Positions 43,607 through 53,776 of a DNA stretch of 64,000 bases are shown piece by piece. Every line of letters begins with the position of its first letter. The stretch's first letter is position 1. Origin of the DNA: Leucothrix mucor DSM 2157 (lineage in GTDB: Bacteria > Pseudomonadota > Gammaproteobacteria > Thiotrichales > Thiotrichaceae); the NCBI RefSeq assembly GCF_000419525.1, contig NZ_ATTE01000001.1:1798001-1862000 (forward strand). The letters run 5' to 3'. A program made the position numbers and the translations under genes. The notes below the pieces were generated by a model, which did not search any database, was not told where the DNA came from, and saw only the letters and a list, made by a program, of their open reading frames with translations.

Positions 43607-46600
43607 TTACTCAGATTCTGAGCCAGGCGTGGGTTTGACAGGCTCAGCCTTAGCGCTACTAGCCTCAACAGCTTCAACGGGCTTACTCGTTTCAGGCTGT
43701 GCAGCGGCTTTTTTCCGGCCAAACCAACCACCCGATCCAGAGCTCGGTGCTTTAGGTGGGCGGCTCATCCACACGCCACCCACATTCATAGACTGCCAGC
43801 CCCAGCGTAACCAACCCAGTACTGAGATCGCCAGCCACAAAGCCCAAGCCAACATCAGGCCGCGATACAACCACAAAGGCACACTCAGCAGCGATGGCTG
43901 CGGCAAGATTGCATCGGCTCGATCCTGATACCAATTCAAGTTGTATGACGAGGAGAAGTTGCCCACAATCTGCATATCCGGACTACCCAGCAAGCCATTA
44001 GCCACCGCTGCCATCAACACCAATAAGGCCACCAGCGTTAAGCCAGCCAAACCCACTTGCATGGCATTAAACTGCGCATAGTCTAGCGACTTATTGAGTT
44101 TTGCCCGCAGCGCAATTGCGAATAACCAAGCAATCACCAGAACCATTAAGAAGGTTTCAGTTTGGCTCAGACCAATACCCAGCAAGAACCACTGCCACGT
44201 TTTTAGTGGTGTAAGTTTAGAAGCGGCCAAGGCAAATGACACAATCAATAAAGCCAGTAACACACCCCAGAACAAAATAGCAGGCCCCATGGTTGGGCCA
44301 TCCACCCAAAGTACCCAGCGGTCAGCAGGCAAGCCAATTTCAAAACGCGCATTCACGCTGGGCAAGCCCAAGTCAATTGCTGGAAACTCATAGCTGGCTC
44401 CTAGCGCTTCGGCCTCGCGCCATTCCACCACCACGGTTTGTTTGCCGGGCTTTAGGCTTAGGCTCAGTGCATTCTCGGTACTTTGAATTCGCTGCGCCAC
44501 GCCATCAATTTTAACCTGCTGTAACTCGGCGGTTTCAGGCAGTTTGATGGTATGCAGTACGCCACGACTACTCAGAATATTCAGCGTTAGCGTCACATCA
44601 GTCGCCCGTTTTCCCGTGGTGATCTTGGTATTGCTGGATAGCAAGGTTACGGTTTGCCCAGCCCCCCCTTCAGGTCGGGTCATGGCCAGATTCAATGTTT
44701 CACCAGGCCACGGATACCACACAGGAATCGTCTGACTCGCTTGATTAAGATATTGATTCACCGGAATCCCGTTACTTTCAAGGTGCCAAACCGGACTGGT
44801 CGCCACTTGCCAAGTTTCCAGAAAGTCAGAACTGGAAGTGGCCTTTAACACCAACTGCTCGCTAGCGGTTAAACGTGATGACCAGCTAGCCTGACGCTGC
44901 TGCGCATTCAAATTAATTTTGATGTGCTGATCTTTAATCGTGAGCTGCTCACTCATTGGTTGCTCATTGGCTAGCAACGGAATGCTCAAACTCAGCGGCG
45001 TATTAAGCGGTGCCAATCGAGTAACCGTGGTTTCAACCGTCCAATCCAGCCCAATATTTAAATGACGCTCGATTTTGACAAAAGCCGGCAGAATGCTTTG
45101 CTCTTGCTCCTGAAGCGCTTTGTCATCTTTACTTAAGATGCGATTGATCTGCAACTGTGACTCGGTGCTGCCGTTGTCTTTCACGCCATCCAGCGTCCAC
45201 CCCTTATCGCTACTTTGCCAGCTCACAGAGTGAGGTTTAAGTGGTAGAGGCAGCGGCACGCTATTGCGTTTTGGCAGCGGACCACTTAATATCAAGTCAC
45301 TTTGCCCCTGCGGAATCGCGACCCACAATTGCTGCGAGGCATCCCGTTGAATCGCCAGTGCAGGCTCGCCATTTAATATAATGCGCTGACTCAGCCAAGT
45401 ATCCTGACTGCCGGGTAGCGGAATCGCGGTATCAATAACAGCATGTACCCGTAAGCGTGCTTGTAGCGCATTATCGGCAATCGAAATTTGCATTTGCTCG
45501 ATCTGCGCGCATTCCGGTAAGCAGTCCGGCGTACGAGTCAGCCGCTCTTTAAGCTCCGCTAACATTGCAGGATCAGGAATGGTTTCAGCCTGTACTGGCT
45601 CATGACTACTGAGCAGTATCGGCAATAACAACACAGCCAACACCGTTGCCACACCACGCTTAAACCACTGCTTAGGATTCCAGCTAAAGCCTTTACTTAA
45701 GCTCAGTAAGCGCCATGAAAGCCCCAGTAATAATGCAATTCCAGCAAACTTCATCAGCATATTCATCCACGGATTAATCAGTAATAAGTAGCTGGTTTCG
45801 TCGGCTTTTACCGGACCTGACCACTCAAAATATACGCGTTGATAGCCACGCCAGTCAGGTAAACCTGGGCCGGTTTGGATCATGCTATTCGGGTCAATGG
45901 CTTGTAGGTCTGCCGGGCTTTTCATTTTAGGAGCAGGGCGCTGAACCATACCGGTGGCATAGCTGCTATCCGACATTTTCTTGAGCACACGTGATTGCAC
46001 CATCGGCGCTTGAACCGCCATCGTATTTTCTGCTTGCTCCATCATCACCATATCGTTTTCACTGTCCAGATTACTGAGCATTGATGTGGAGGGTGATAAC
46101 ATCGCGAAACGATTATCGAGCTGCGGATATAAACCGGTGCGAATGGTGTCGACGGTATAAGGCAACATAAATAGCACCAACGCCAGCAAACTCATCCAGC
46201 GATAGCCATTCATAGTGCGCTTAAACCAGCTATCGGGCAGTACTTTTAATAGTGCAATGGCGGCTAATAAATTTAGCCAGATATAACGTGGCGCATTAGG
46301 CTCATGCCAAGTCAGCACTAAAGTCAGCAGCGCAAAGCCACCCCAAAAGCCGCCGTACAAATAGGCAACCGACAGCGCAATAATTAGCACCAGAAAGAAG
46401 TCTAACAAGCTCCACTGCGTGACCCAACTATTGGGCAAATTATCTGCGCCACTGGTGGATAGCAAACGCCAGCCGGGTGGAATGTGTAAGGTCGTGCTGA
46501 CCTTCTGCAAATCATGCTGCCAACCACTCACCGGTGGCTCAGAGCGGGAACCGGTAAAGCGACTTTCTGCATTTAAATTGATTTGATCGCGACGAATTTC

Positions 46601-47827
46601 AACGCCTGATTCTCCGGCTGTTGCTTCGCGGGTAATGAATTGATCTTGCCCATCAATACTGACGCGTCCCAGCTCAATTTCGGGCCGTACATTTAAGCGT
46701 GATTGTTGCTGTGCGGTGCCGCTGAGTGTGTCTTTGAAGGTATAACCTTTGCCATCGTAGTCCAGCCACATTTCACGCTTTAGGGCGAGCGTATCACGCC
46801 CAACTTGAGTGGCTCCACGATGCATTACATCCAGCGATAAAGTTTTTTCAGGCATTAGCAAATAAGCGGGCAACGACTTCCAGTTGCGAGGCAATTGCGT
46901 TTGGTTAGGATCAATACTATTCACACCAGTCACTTGCACCTGACGCATTTTAGGGTCAGCCTGAAAGACCCAAACTTCCTGATCTGGCCAAGGTTGTTGG
47001 CGCAGTGGCGAGGTAAATTCAGTGATGTCGCTTGGTGCACGGCCTGTTACTTCCAAAGTCCATTCACCAGGGCGTAGCTGCACTTGCAGTTGTTTTTTGC
47101 CTTGTTTGTTTTCAATACGCGCGGGTAGCTTGCTACTAATGCTTAGGGCGGTAAAGCCATCTAACAGGACTGGCGACAAGGTGGTGTTACGTTGCTTGCC
47201 GGATACCCGTAATTTGATCTGGGTAACTACCTGAATAGGGTGGCTGTCGATGATTTTGCGAAAGACCTGAATATCCAGATTATCTTCACTCAGCACCTCG
47301 CCACTGCCTTGCGTTAGCCAGAGCTGGCCTTGCTGATTAAACTGCGGCTGTTGAATGAGTTTGCCATTGAGCTGCAGCTCAATTAAGCCAGACTCTGGTG
47401 CGACGGGTAGGGACTTTGGAAGTTTGTTCCAGCGAAATAAACCACGTACCCGATGCGTGCCAGCGCTGAGTTTGACATAAGGCATGCCTTTAACCGATTG
47501 CACCAGTAATTCGCCTTGGTCAGATTGCACATTCTGCGGCCAGTAGTCGCCATCTCCCGGCAAACGAATCAGCATTTCTTCATACACCTGCCATTGCTGG
47601 CTAAAGGTGCCACCATTATCACTGAGCAGAAGCTGTAATTGAGAAGGCCAGCTACAGGTTCGATTCGCCTGATTATATTGATAAGGGCAGTCCAGCTGCT
47701 TAGCATCCTGCAGCACCCAGCCAACCCATGGCTTGAGTGGCTCGGGGACTTGTTCTGGGCTGAGAGGGTCTGCCTGCGACGCCAAGGGCAGCAGCAGGCA
47801 AAGCGACAATAGAATCCGTTTTAACAT
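43607..47827 (-). CDS. 1406-residue inner-membrane/periplasmic protein of unknown function
   Basis: It starts with a signal peptide (MLKRILLSLCLLLPLASQAD). A beta-rich periplasmic domain (about 20-460) is followed by a cluster of membrane helices (about 465-570), a further helix pair (about 690-745), a second large beta-rich domain (about 760-1180) and four C-terminal helices (about 1195-1370). The cytoplasmic tail is Pro/Glu/Lys-rich. No enzyme motif is seen; two repeated periplasmic halves, each followed by helices, suggest internal duplication. It lies 91 bp downstream of a response-regulator gene on the same strand and is probably part of that operon, perhaps as an envelope-stress or transport component. 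Confidence 0.72.
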   Translation of the reverse strand: MLKRILLSLCLLLPLASQADPLSPEQVPEPLKPWVGWVLQDAKQLDCPYQYNQANRTCSWPSQLQLLLSDNGGTFSQQWQVYEEMLIRLPGDGDYWPQNVQSDQGELLVQSVKGMPYVKLSAGTHRVRGLFRWNKLPKSLPVAPESGLIELQLNGKLIQQPQFNQQGQLWLTQGSGEVLSEDNLDIQVFRKIIDSHPIQVVTQIKLRVSGKQRNTTLSPVLLDGFTALSISSKLPARIENKQGKKQLQVQLRPGEWTLEVTGRAPSDITEFTSPLRQQPWPDQEVWVFQADPKMRQVQVTGVNSIDPNQTQLPRNWKSLPAYLLMPEKTLSLDVMHRGATQVGRDTLALKREMWLDYDGKGYTFKDTLSGTAQQQSRLNVRPEIELGRVSIDGQDQFITREATAGESGVEIRRDQINLNAESRFTGSRSEPPVSGWQHDLQKVSTTLHIPPGWRLLSTSGADNLPNSWVTQWSLLDFFLVLIIALSVAYLYGGFWGGFALLTLVLTWHEPNAPRYIWLNLLAAIALLKVLPDSWFKRTMNGYRWMSLLALVLFMLPYTVDTIRTGLYPQLDNRFAMLSPSTSMLSNLDSENDMVMMEQAENTMAVQAPMVQSRVLKKMSDSSYATGMVQRPAPKMKSPADLQAIDPNSMIQTGPGLPDWRGYQRVYFEWSGPVKADETSYLLLINPWMNMLMKFAGIALLLGLSWRLLSLSKGFSWNPKQWFKRGVATVLAVLLLPILLSSHEPVQAETIPDPAMLAELKERLTRTPDCLPECAQIEQMQISIADNALQARLRVHAVIDTAIPLPGSQDTWLSQRIILNGEPALAIQRDASQQLWVAIPQGQSDLILSGPLPKRNSVPLPLPLKPHSVSWQSSDKGWTLDGVKDNGSTESQLQINRILSKDDKALQEQEQSILPAFVKIERHLNIGLDWTVETTVTRLAPLNTPLSLSIPLLANEQPMSEQLTIKDQHIKINLNAQQRQASWSSRLTASEQLVLKATSSSDFLETWQVATSPVWHLESNGIPVNQYLNQASQTIPVWYPWPGETLNLAMTRPEGGAGQTVTLLSSNTKITTGKRATDVTLTLNILSSRGVLHTIKLPETAELQQVKIDGVAQRIQSTENALSLSLKPGKQTVVVEWREAEALGASYEFPAIDLGLPSVNARFEIGLPADRWVLWVDGPTMGPAILFWGVLLALLIVSFALAASKLTPLKTWQWFLLGIGLSQTETFLMVLVIAWLFAIALRAKLNKSLDYAQFNAMQVGLAGLTLVALLVLMAAVANGLLGSPDMQIVGNFSSSYNLNWYQDRADAILPQPSLLSVPLWLYRGLMLAWALWLAISVLGWLRWGWQSMNVGGVWMSRPPKAPSSGSGGWFGRKKAAAQPETSKPVEAVEASSAKAEPVKPTPGSESE

Positions 47828-47917
47828 GGCACACCTGTTATTGTGTTTATTGATGATTTAAGTGTATGCGAGTGAGCTGGGCTTTATGTAAAAACTTTGT
47901 AAAACGAGAGTTTGGGC

Positions 47918-48643
47918 TTAATGAGACGCCCACTGCACCTCGCTGGTAAACATATAGCCTGCGCCATACACCGTTTTAATGAATTTGGGTGATTTTGGGT
48001 TTGGCTCGATTTTTTTACGGATGCGCGACATACGCACATCAATGCAGCGATCAAAGGCATTCGTGCGGGCATTCATTAACTGATCGCGGGAAAGGATCTG
48101 GCGAGGGGCTTGTAGTAATGACAGCAGAAGTTCAGCTTCGGCGGCACTGAGTAACTCAGTCCGACCATCGTTATTGCTCAAAGTCAGGGTCGCCACATCA
48201 AAACACCAATCATCAAAATGGGCTTGTCGCGATAGGTTATTGGTGACCGAGCTTTCATGGCTGGAAGCTTTTTCAATGCGACGGATAATGCTATTGACCC
48301 GTGCGATCAGTTCGCGTGGCTCGAAGGGTTTGCTAATGTAGTCATCGGCCCCCAACTCTAACCCTAAGACTTTATCGGGCAAGCTGCCGCGCCCTGAAAG
48401 AATAATCACGCCCGTCTGGCAGTTATCCATTAATTCACGCACCAACTGCAATCCATCCATATCCGGCAGGCCAAGATCTACAATGCATAAGTCTGGTACT
48501 TCGCGGGCAATCGCCGCACGCGCCGTCGCACCGGTCTGAAAGGCTTGCGTCGAATAGCCATAAGCGGCCAGTTGCGTCTGCAATAGCTCGCAAATCGCGA
48601 CCTCATCATCGACGATGTAGATCAAGTGATGCTTGTTTGACAC
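47918..48643 (-). CDS. OmpR/PhoB-family response regulator
   Basis: 241 residues. The receiver domain has the acidic pocket (IVDDEVAICELL), phospho-acceptor Asp in LCIVDLGLPDMDG (about 54) and the conserved Lys in YISKPFEPREL. The C-terminal winged helix reads SRDQLMNARTNAF...VDVRMSRIRKKIEPN-like, ending in the hairpin IKTVYGAGYMF. It is encoded 22 bp after the hybrid kinase and is its probable output. A likely target is the membrane-protein gene downstream. Confidence 0.92.
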   Translation of the reverse strand: MSNKHHLIYIVDDEVAICELLQTQLAAYGYSTQAFQTGATARAAIAREVPDLCIVDLGLPDMDGLQLVRELMDNCQTGVIILSGRGSLPDKVLGLELGADDYISKPFEPRELIARVNSIIRRIEKASSHESSVTNNLSRQAHFDDWCFDVATLTLSNNDGRTELLSAAEAELLLSLLQAPRQILSRDQLMNARTNAFDRCIDVRMSRIRKKIEPNPKSPKFIKTVYGAGYMFTSEVQWASH

Positions 48644-48665
48644 ATTTCCTCCCTGAGTTTCTAAG

Positions 48666-51095
48666 CTATGGTCTGGCGGCTAGCAAGGCCTCGCACAAAG
48701 CTTGTTTGTCGAACGGTTTTCGTAGCAGCGGGAACTCCCGATGCTGGTCACTACTTAATTGATCCGTGTAGCCGCTAATTAATAGAATAGTACGATCTGC
48801 CTGTTGTTGGTAGAACTGTTCTGCTAATTTCGGACCTTCTGTCACCCCGGCAAGACGAATATCCGAGACTAAAATATCCAAGTTCGGCAAATTATCAATT
48901 AAATCACGCGCCTCGGCTGCGGTCGTTGCTTCCAGCACCTGTAAATCCAGACTGATTAATTGCTCACGCACCACGCGCCGGACTTCATCATTATCTTCAA
49001 TTAATAATAGCAGTTTACCTGCTAAAGATGAGATATCACCGAGCCGTTCTGGCTTTTCAGACGTTTCCAATACTGCCGTCACAGCAGGTAGTAACAAGCT
49101 AATACTCGCACCACCTTCAGGCGGGCTATGAATCCCGATATAGCCATTAGACTGTTTCACAAAGCCATACACCATACTTAGGCCAAGGCCGGAGTTATCC
49201 GAATCCTGCTTGGTGGTGAAGAATGGCTCAAAAGCTTTTTTACTGGAATCCGCGCTAAAGCCGCAGCCGGTATCGCTTACGACAATTTCAATGTAGTCAC
49301 CTGCAGATACGGTTTCATCATAGCCATCAAGCGGCTCTACCAATGTGCGCTCTGCTGACTCAATGCGTAACTGGCCACCTTTCGGCATGGCATCGCGGGC
49401 GTTAAGGGCCATATTGATCAATGCACTTTCCATGTGTGCGGGATCGACATTGACCTTTTTATCGGTGGGCGCTGCTTGGTAGTCCAGCTGGATGGAGGAA
49501 GATAAGGAGCCTCGTAATAGGGTGCAGGTCTCGCTTAGTAATTGCTGCACATCAAGGGTAACTGGTTGCAAAGGTTGTTTGCGGGAAAACGCCAAAAGCC
49601 GATGAGTAATATCAGAGCCGCGCCTAGAAGCTTGAATCGCTGGCTCCAAAAACGCATTCAGTCCCTTATTTTCAGGATAGCGCTCCTGCATTAACAACAA
49701 ATTGCCCTGAATAATGGAGAGTAGATTATTAAAATCATGCGCTAAGCCGCCCGCTAATTGTCCCACCGCATTCATGCGCTGTGCATGGGCATGGGCTTCC
49801 AGCAACTCATCACTTCGTTGCTTAACTTGCGAGTCCAGCGTTTCGATATTGTGCTCCAGTCGCTGTACCATGCCATCAAAACTGCTGGCTAGCGTGCCGA
49901 CTTCATCATCACCACTTAAGCCACTGCGCGCCGATAGATCACCATCCTGGACTTGCTGTGCGGTGCTGGCTAATTGTTCCAATGGTCGCGTGATGCGATT
50001 CACAAAAAACAGCGCAAACAGCAGCGAGCCAAGTAGCGTTAAGACCGCGAGCATCATCAATCGATTGGCGAGTAATTCAGAGCTACTGCGTAATTCGTCC
50101 AAATAGATAGAAGAGCAAATATACCAGTCAAATCCCGGAAGATAGCGTACTAATGAGAGCTTTTCATAACTATAGTTATCGGGGTCTTCCGGCTTATCCC
50201 AGAGATAAGTCAGCTCTTTTCCAGTATCTGCCAGCGCCATTAATTCATCAGCAATTGAGCTATTGGTGAGTGGATTTTTCAAGCTATTAAACTGCACACC
50301 ATCCAAGTTTGAATTAGGATGAATCAGCATTTTTTTCTGTGAATCAAAAATATACAGGTAGCCGGTTTTAGCCAGCGTAATATCTTGTAGCGCGGTGCGC
50401 AAATCAGACAACACCTTCTCTTTGCGCTGTAACACCTCTTTTTCTAAATCATCCAAATACACGCCGGAGCCAACCACAATCCCCCAGTCCGGATAGCTTT
50501 TTACAAAGGCCACTTTATCCAACACATCGGTTTTCGATAAGCGATGCCAGCGATAGGGGTAGAAGCCTTCGCCATCCTGCGAGACCTTTTGCACAATATC
50601 ATTGAGAAATGAGGCTTCCGTATCTGCCAAAATCGCAGTGGAAGGGTTTCCATGAAAACGGGAATCGGGATGCGATAACAACTTGCCATCAAAACTGGCG
50701 ACCCAGATGTAATCATTATTGCCATACCTGAAATCACGCAGAGATTCGAATATTTGCTGACGTACTTCGGCATCGGGCACGCTATTTTTCTTAGCATCCT
50801 GAAAGCGGCTGCGAATAAAGGACTCGGTGAGCGATACAGCGACCCGCAATTCCTGCTGATGGCTATCCAGCACTTGGGTTCGGTATTCCTCAACATTGCT
50901 GTACATGCTACTGGCTAACTCAACCACATTATCCAAAATTAAACGGCTGGAATGGCGTTCAATTTCAAATACTTGCTGTTTAATCAGCGGCACCGAAAAC
51001 AAGTAGATCACACTAAAGGTGGCTACGGTTATTGCCAATAAGGTTAGCAGGAAGCGTCGGGAGAGCTTTGAGGTTACGGCTCGAACTAAGGCCAA
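48666..51095 (-). CDS. hybrid sensor histidine kinase with double Cache sensor
   Basis: 809 residues: TM helix (about 15-35); two tandem Cache modules (NDYIWVASFDGKLLSHPDSR about 125-215 and KTGYLYIFDSQKKMLIHPNS about 240-335), which bind small molecules in the periplasm; TM helix (about 345-367); HAMP; HisKA with GGLAHDFNNLLSII (phospho-His about 452); and HATPase with NALNARDAMPKGG and GLGLSMVYGFV. A C-terminal receiver domain (about 690-809) has VSDIRLAGVTEG. The internal receiver suggests a phosphorelay or feedback step before the OmpR-type partner. Cache kinases of this layout often sense C4-dicarboxylates or other carboxylates. Confidence 0.9.
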   Translation of the reverse strand: MALVRAVTSKLSRRFLLTLLAITVATFSVIYLFSVPLIKQQVFEIERHSSRLILDNVVELASSMYSNVEEYRTQVLDSHQQELRVAVSLTESFIRSRFQDAKKNSVPDAEVRQQIFESLRDFRYGNNDYIWVASFDGKLLSHPDSRFHGNPSTAILADTEASFLNDIVQKVSQDGEGFYPYRWHRLSKTDVLDKVAFVKSYPDWGIVVGSGVYLDDLEKEVLQRKEKVLSDLRTALQDITLAKTGYLYIFDSQKKMLIHPNSNLDGVQFNSLKNPLTNSSIADELMALADTGKELTYLWDKPEDPDNYSYEKLSLVRYLPGFDWYICSSIYLDELRSSSELLANRLMMLAVLTLLGSLLFALFFVNRITRPLEQLASTAQQVQDGDLSARSGLSGDDEVGTLASSFDGMVQRLEHNIETLDSQVKQRSDELLEAHAHAQRMNAVGQLAGGLAHDFNNLLSIIQGNLLLMQERYPENKGLNAFLEPAIQASRRGSDITHRLLAFSRKQPLQPVTLDVQQLLSETCTLLRGSLSSSIQLDYQAAPTDKKVNVDPAHMESALINMALNARDAMPKGGQLRIESAERTLVEPLDGYDETVSAGDYIEIVVSDTGCGFSADSSKKAFEPFFTTKQDSDNSGLGLSMVYGFVKQSNGYIGIHSPPEGGASISLLLPAVTAVLETSEKPERLGDISSLAGKLLLLIEDNDEVRRVVREQLISLDLQVLEATTAAEARDLIDNLPNLDILVSDIRLAGVTEGPKLAEQFYQQQADRTILLISGYTDQLSSDQHREFPLLRKPFDKQALCEALLAARP

Positions 51096-51265
51096 TCAGT
51101 CACTCCTTGGTTACAATTCGATACAATTGGGAAATGATAGCGCAATGATCAGGGAATACTATCCTGCCACAGCCGACCCATAAGTCAAATTATGATGTGC
51201 TGATTTTACGGGGTTAACCTATTATCAGTTAGCTTGAGCATTGCAAAGAGAGAGGAGAGAAGTCG

Positions 51266-52891
51266 ATGGTTTCACATACGATCTACGAACAGGGATTAGA
51301 ACAGGTTCCTGCCAATTTTGAGGCGCTTAGTCCCTTAACGTTTTTGGAACGCGCCGCCTCGGTCTATCCATATAAAACGGCGGTCGTGTATAACGATGTG
51401 CGTCGTAACTGGCAGGATACATATACTCGCTGTCGCCGTCTGGCCAGCGCTTTACAGCGTCGTGGTGTGAAAAAAGGTGAGACTGTTTCCATTATCTGCC
51501 CGAATATCCCTGAGCATTTTGAAGCTCACTTTGCTATTCCCATGCTAGGCGCAGTCCTCAACTCCATTAACACTCGTTTGGACGCCAGCGCAGTCGCTTT
51601 CATTTTAGAGCATGCCGAAGCTAAGGTGCTGTTTACCGATCCTGAAATGACAGAGATCACCAAGCAAGCCGTCAAAATGCTGGGCCGCAAAATCCTAGTC
51701 ATTGATATTGATGATCCTTCTTTTGAAGGTGGCGAGCTACTCGGCGAGCTAACTTATGAAGAGTTACTGGCAGAAGGCGATCCTGACTTTGAATGGCATA
51801 CACCTGAAAATGAGTGGAATGCCATCAGCTTAAACTACACCTCCGGTACCACGGGCAATCCAAAAGGTGTGGTCTATCACCATCGCGGCGCTTATTTAAA
51901 TGCGGTGAGCAATGTCATGTCATGGGGCATGCCCAACCACGCTAAGTACCTATGGACGCTACCGATGTTCCATTGTAATGGCTGGTGCTTCCCTTGGACG
52001 ATTGCAGCAATTGCTGGTGTGAATGTCTGCTTACGCCATGTACGTGCTGATGAGATTATCAGTCTGATTAAATCGGAACAGGTTGATCACTTCTGCGGTG
52101 CACCGATTGTATTAGGCATGATTAATGCACTACCTGAATCTGATAAAGCTGGTATTGACCATGCGGTTAAAGTAATGACTGCCGGCGCTCCACCACCAGC
52201 TTCTGTGATTCAGGATATGGAAGCGATGGGTTTTGTGGTGACACATGTTTATGGTTTGACAGAGACTTATGGTCCTTGCGTAGTCTGCGAGTGGAATAAT
52301 GAATGGGATGATCAAACGCCAGAACAAAAAGCCAAACTGAAATCGCGCCAAGGGGTGCGAGTACCCATGCAAGCAGGCTTGATGGTTGCCGATCCGGATA
52401 CATTAGTCCCTGTACCCAGAGATGGTAAAACCATGGGTGAAGTCTTCTTGCGCGGCAATATTGTAATGAAAGGCTACCTGAAAAACCCATCAACCACTGA
52501 AGAGTCTTTTGATGGTGGCTGGTTCCATTCCGGCGATTTAGCCGTTTGGCATGATGATGCTTATATCGAACTAAAAGATCGTTCCAAAGACATTATCATT
52601 TCTGGTGGAGAGAATATTTCCAGCATTGAAGTGGAAGACGTGCTGTATCGTCATCCTGCTGTCGAAGATGTTGCGGTTGTTGCGAAAAAGGATGAGAAGT
52701 GGGGCGAAGTACCCTGTGCCTTTATCAAGCTCAAAGCAGATAAGCAAGTCACTCATGAAGAGCTTACTGAGTACTGCCGCAATAACTTAGCGCGCTTTAA
52801 AGTGCCTAAGCAGTTTATTTTTGGTGATTTGCCTCGGACTTCAACTGGCAAGATTCAGAAGTTCGTATTACGCGAATGGGCTGATGCTTAA
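51266..52891 (+). CDS. acyl-CoA synthetase (AMP-forming), FadD/DmdB-like
   Basis: 541 residues, standard for the adenylate-forming superfamily. It shows the P-loop YTSGTTGNPKGVVYHH (about 190-205), the A5 motif GLTETYGPC, and C-terminal DRSKDIIISGGENISSIEVE, with the catalytic lysine in TGKIQKFVL. The N-terminal pattern LTFLERAASVYPYKTAV and LNSINTRLDASAVAFILEH resembles medium-chain and methylmercaptopropionate CoA ligases (DmdB), though no other DMSP genes are nearby. GAGGAG lies eight bases upstream. The substrate remains open. Confidence 0.88.
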   Translation: MVSHTIYEQGLEQVPANFEALSPLTFLERAASVYPYKTAVVYNDVRRNWQDTYTRCRRLASALQRRGVKKGETVSIICPNIPEHFEAHFAIPMLGAVLNSINTRLDASAVAFILEHAEAKVLFTDPEMTEITKQAVKMLGRKILVIDIDDPSFEGGELLGELTYEELLAEGDPDFEWHTPENEWNAISLNYTSGTTGNPKGVVYHHRGAYLNAVSNVMSWGMPNHAKYLWTLPMFHCNGWCFPWTIAAIAGVNVCLRHVRADEIISLIKSEQVDHFCGAPIVLGMINALPESDKAGIDHAVKVMTAGAPPPASVIQDMEAMGFVVTHVYGLTETYGPCVVCEWNNEWDDQTPEQKAKLKSRQGVRVPMQAGLMVADPDTLVPVPRDGKTMGEVFLRGNIVMKGYLKNPSTTEESFDGGWFHSGDLAVWHDDAYIELKDRSKDIIISGGENISSIEVEDVLYRHPAVEDVAVVAKKDEKWGEVPCAFIKLKADKQVTHEELTEYCRNNLARFKVPKQFIFGDLPRTSTGKIQKFVLREWADA

Positions 52892-52921
52892 ATAAGAAAT
52901 TAAGAAATAGGGCAGTTGTTT

Positions 52922-52961
52922 AGCCATGCAGTTTAGGTTTAGCCGATTGCATGGCTTTTTT
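52922..52961 (+). terminator. terminator of the acyl-CoA synthetase gene
   Basis: AGCCATGCA (52922-52930) pairs perfectly with TGCATGGCT (52948-52956) across a 17-nt loop and is followed by six T. Confidence 0.78.
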
Positions 52962-52969
52962 GTGCCTGA

Positions 52970-53467
52970 CTACCAGTCGATGGTAAACGTCATATAGTAG
53001 CTGTCTTGATTATTCAGCGGATAGAGCATGCGATAGCTGTGTCCGGTGTTGCCGATGAAGTCTGTTTGCTGGATTTTGGTATTGCGGTTATTGAGTGCAA
53101 CATCCTGGAAGATTCGACGGTTGGTCTCTTTAAGACCATACAGCTTAATCAGCTGTGACATGATTTGGCTCTGGGAGAACAACACGCGACCATTACGCTT
53201 TAGCAGCACGTCGGTTGTGCAATCATGATTTTGTGGCGTGACCGCGTAATCAACACTTCCAACAAATATCTCATAAGCATCTTCAAACTGCGGATTTCGA
53301 AATTTACCCGACCGTTCAAGATTTTTCTCAGCCGAAGCAGCATTACGATCTTTAAAAGCGTAGCAATACTTATGGAAGATATTAACGAAGTCAGTGCCGC
53401 CTGAGCCTTGGTCGGCAGAGGCAACCAATGAAGTCAGGAGCAATACGATGGTATATAACACTTTCAT
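52970..53467 (-). CDS. secreted protein of unknown function
   Basis: 165 residues from the chosen start MKVLYTIVLLLTSLVASADQ, which gives a normal signal peptide (about 18 residues). The longer frame from 53515 would bury it behind 16 polar residues. The mature protein contains two cysteines (KYCYAF; HDCTTD) and ends in aromatic-rich NNQDSYYMTFTIDW. No family is recognised. It is convergent with the acyl-CoA synthetase. Confidence 0.6.
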   Translation of the reverse strand: MKVLYTIVLLLTSLVASADQGSGGTDFVNIFHKYCYAFKDRNAASAEKNLERSGKFRNPQFEDAYEIFVGSVDYAVTPQNHDCTTDVLLKRNGRVLFSQSQIMSQLIKLYGLKETNRRIFQDVALNNRNTKIQQTDFIGNTGHSYRMLYPLNNQDSYYMTFTIDW

Positions 53468-53776
53468 TACCGATTTTTCCTGAGTAAGAGGTAGCACGTT
53501 TTGAAGGCTCGACACGGGGTTTGCATTTTATGGATAAACCAATAAATTTGCACTGAGTTTGCCACTCAGGTGCATTGTAATTTCTTATAGATTGGTACAG
53601 ATTCGACTAATATAGTTCATTTAAGAAGCAACTTCATCTTAAAAAACCCAGCGCTCTATGACAAATAGTCAAAACCGTTTAATTTATATTCAAACATTAG
53701 TTATATATAAACGCGCCAAGTTCATATGAAGTTTTGATATAAATGAACTGCTTTTCAGCTGCTAGTCTCTGTGCAA
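53468..53776. other. AT-rich intergenic region without a visible gene
   Basis: The promoter of the secreted protein on the minus strand and the 3' flank of the FAH gene fall here. Short frames are present but lack ribosome binding sites or family features. I see no terminator-grade hairpin or repeat. Confidence 0.5.

Noticed and set aside
43479-43928. 149-codon plus-strand frame over the 3' end of the 1406-residue gene
   Set aside because: It overlaps the strong terminator at 43542 and the opposite strand encodes the conserved C-terminal helix region and tail.
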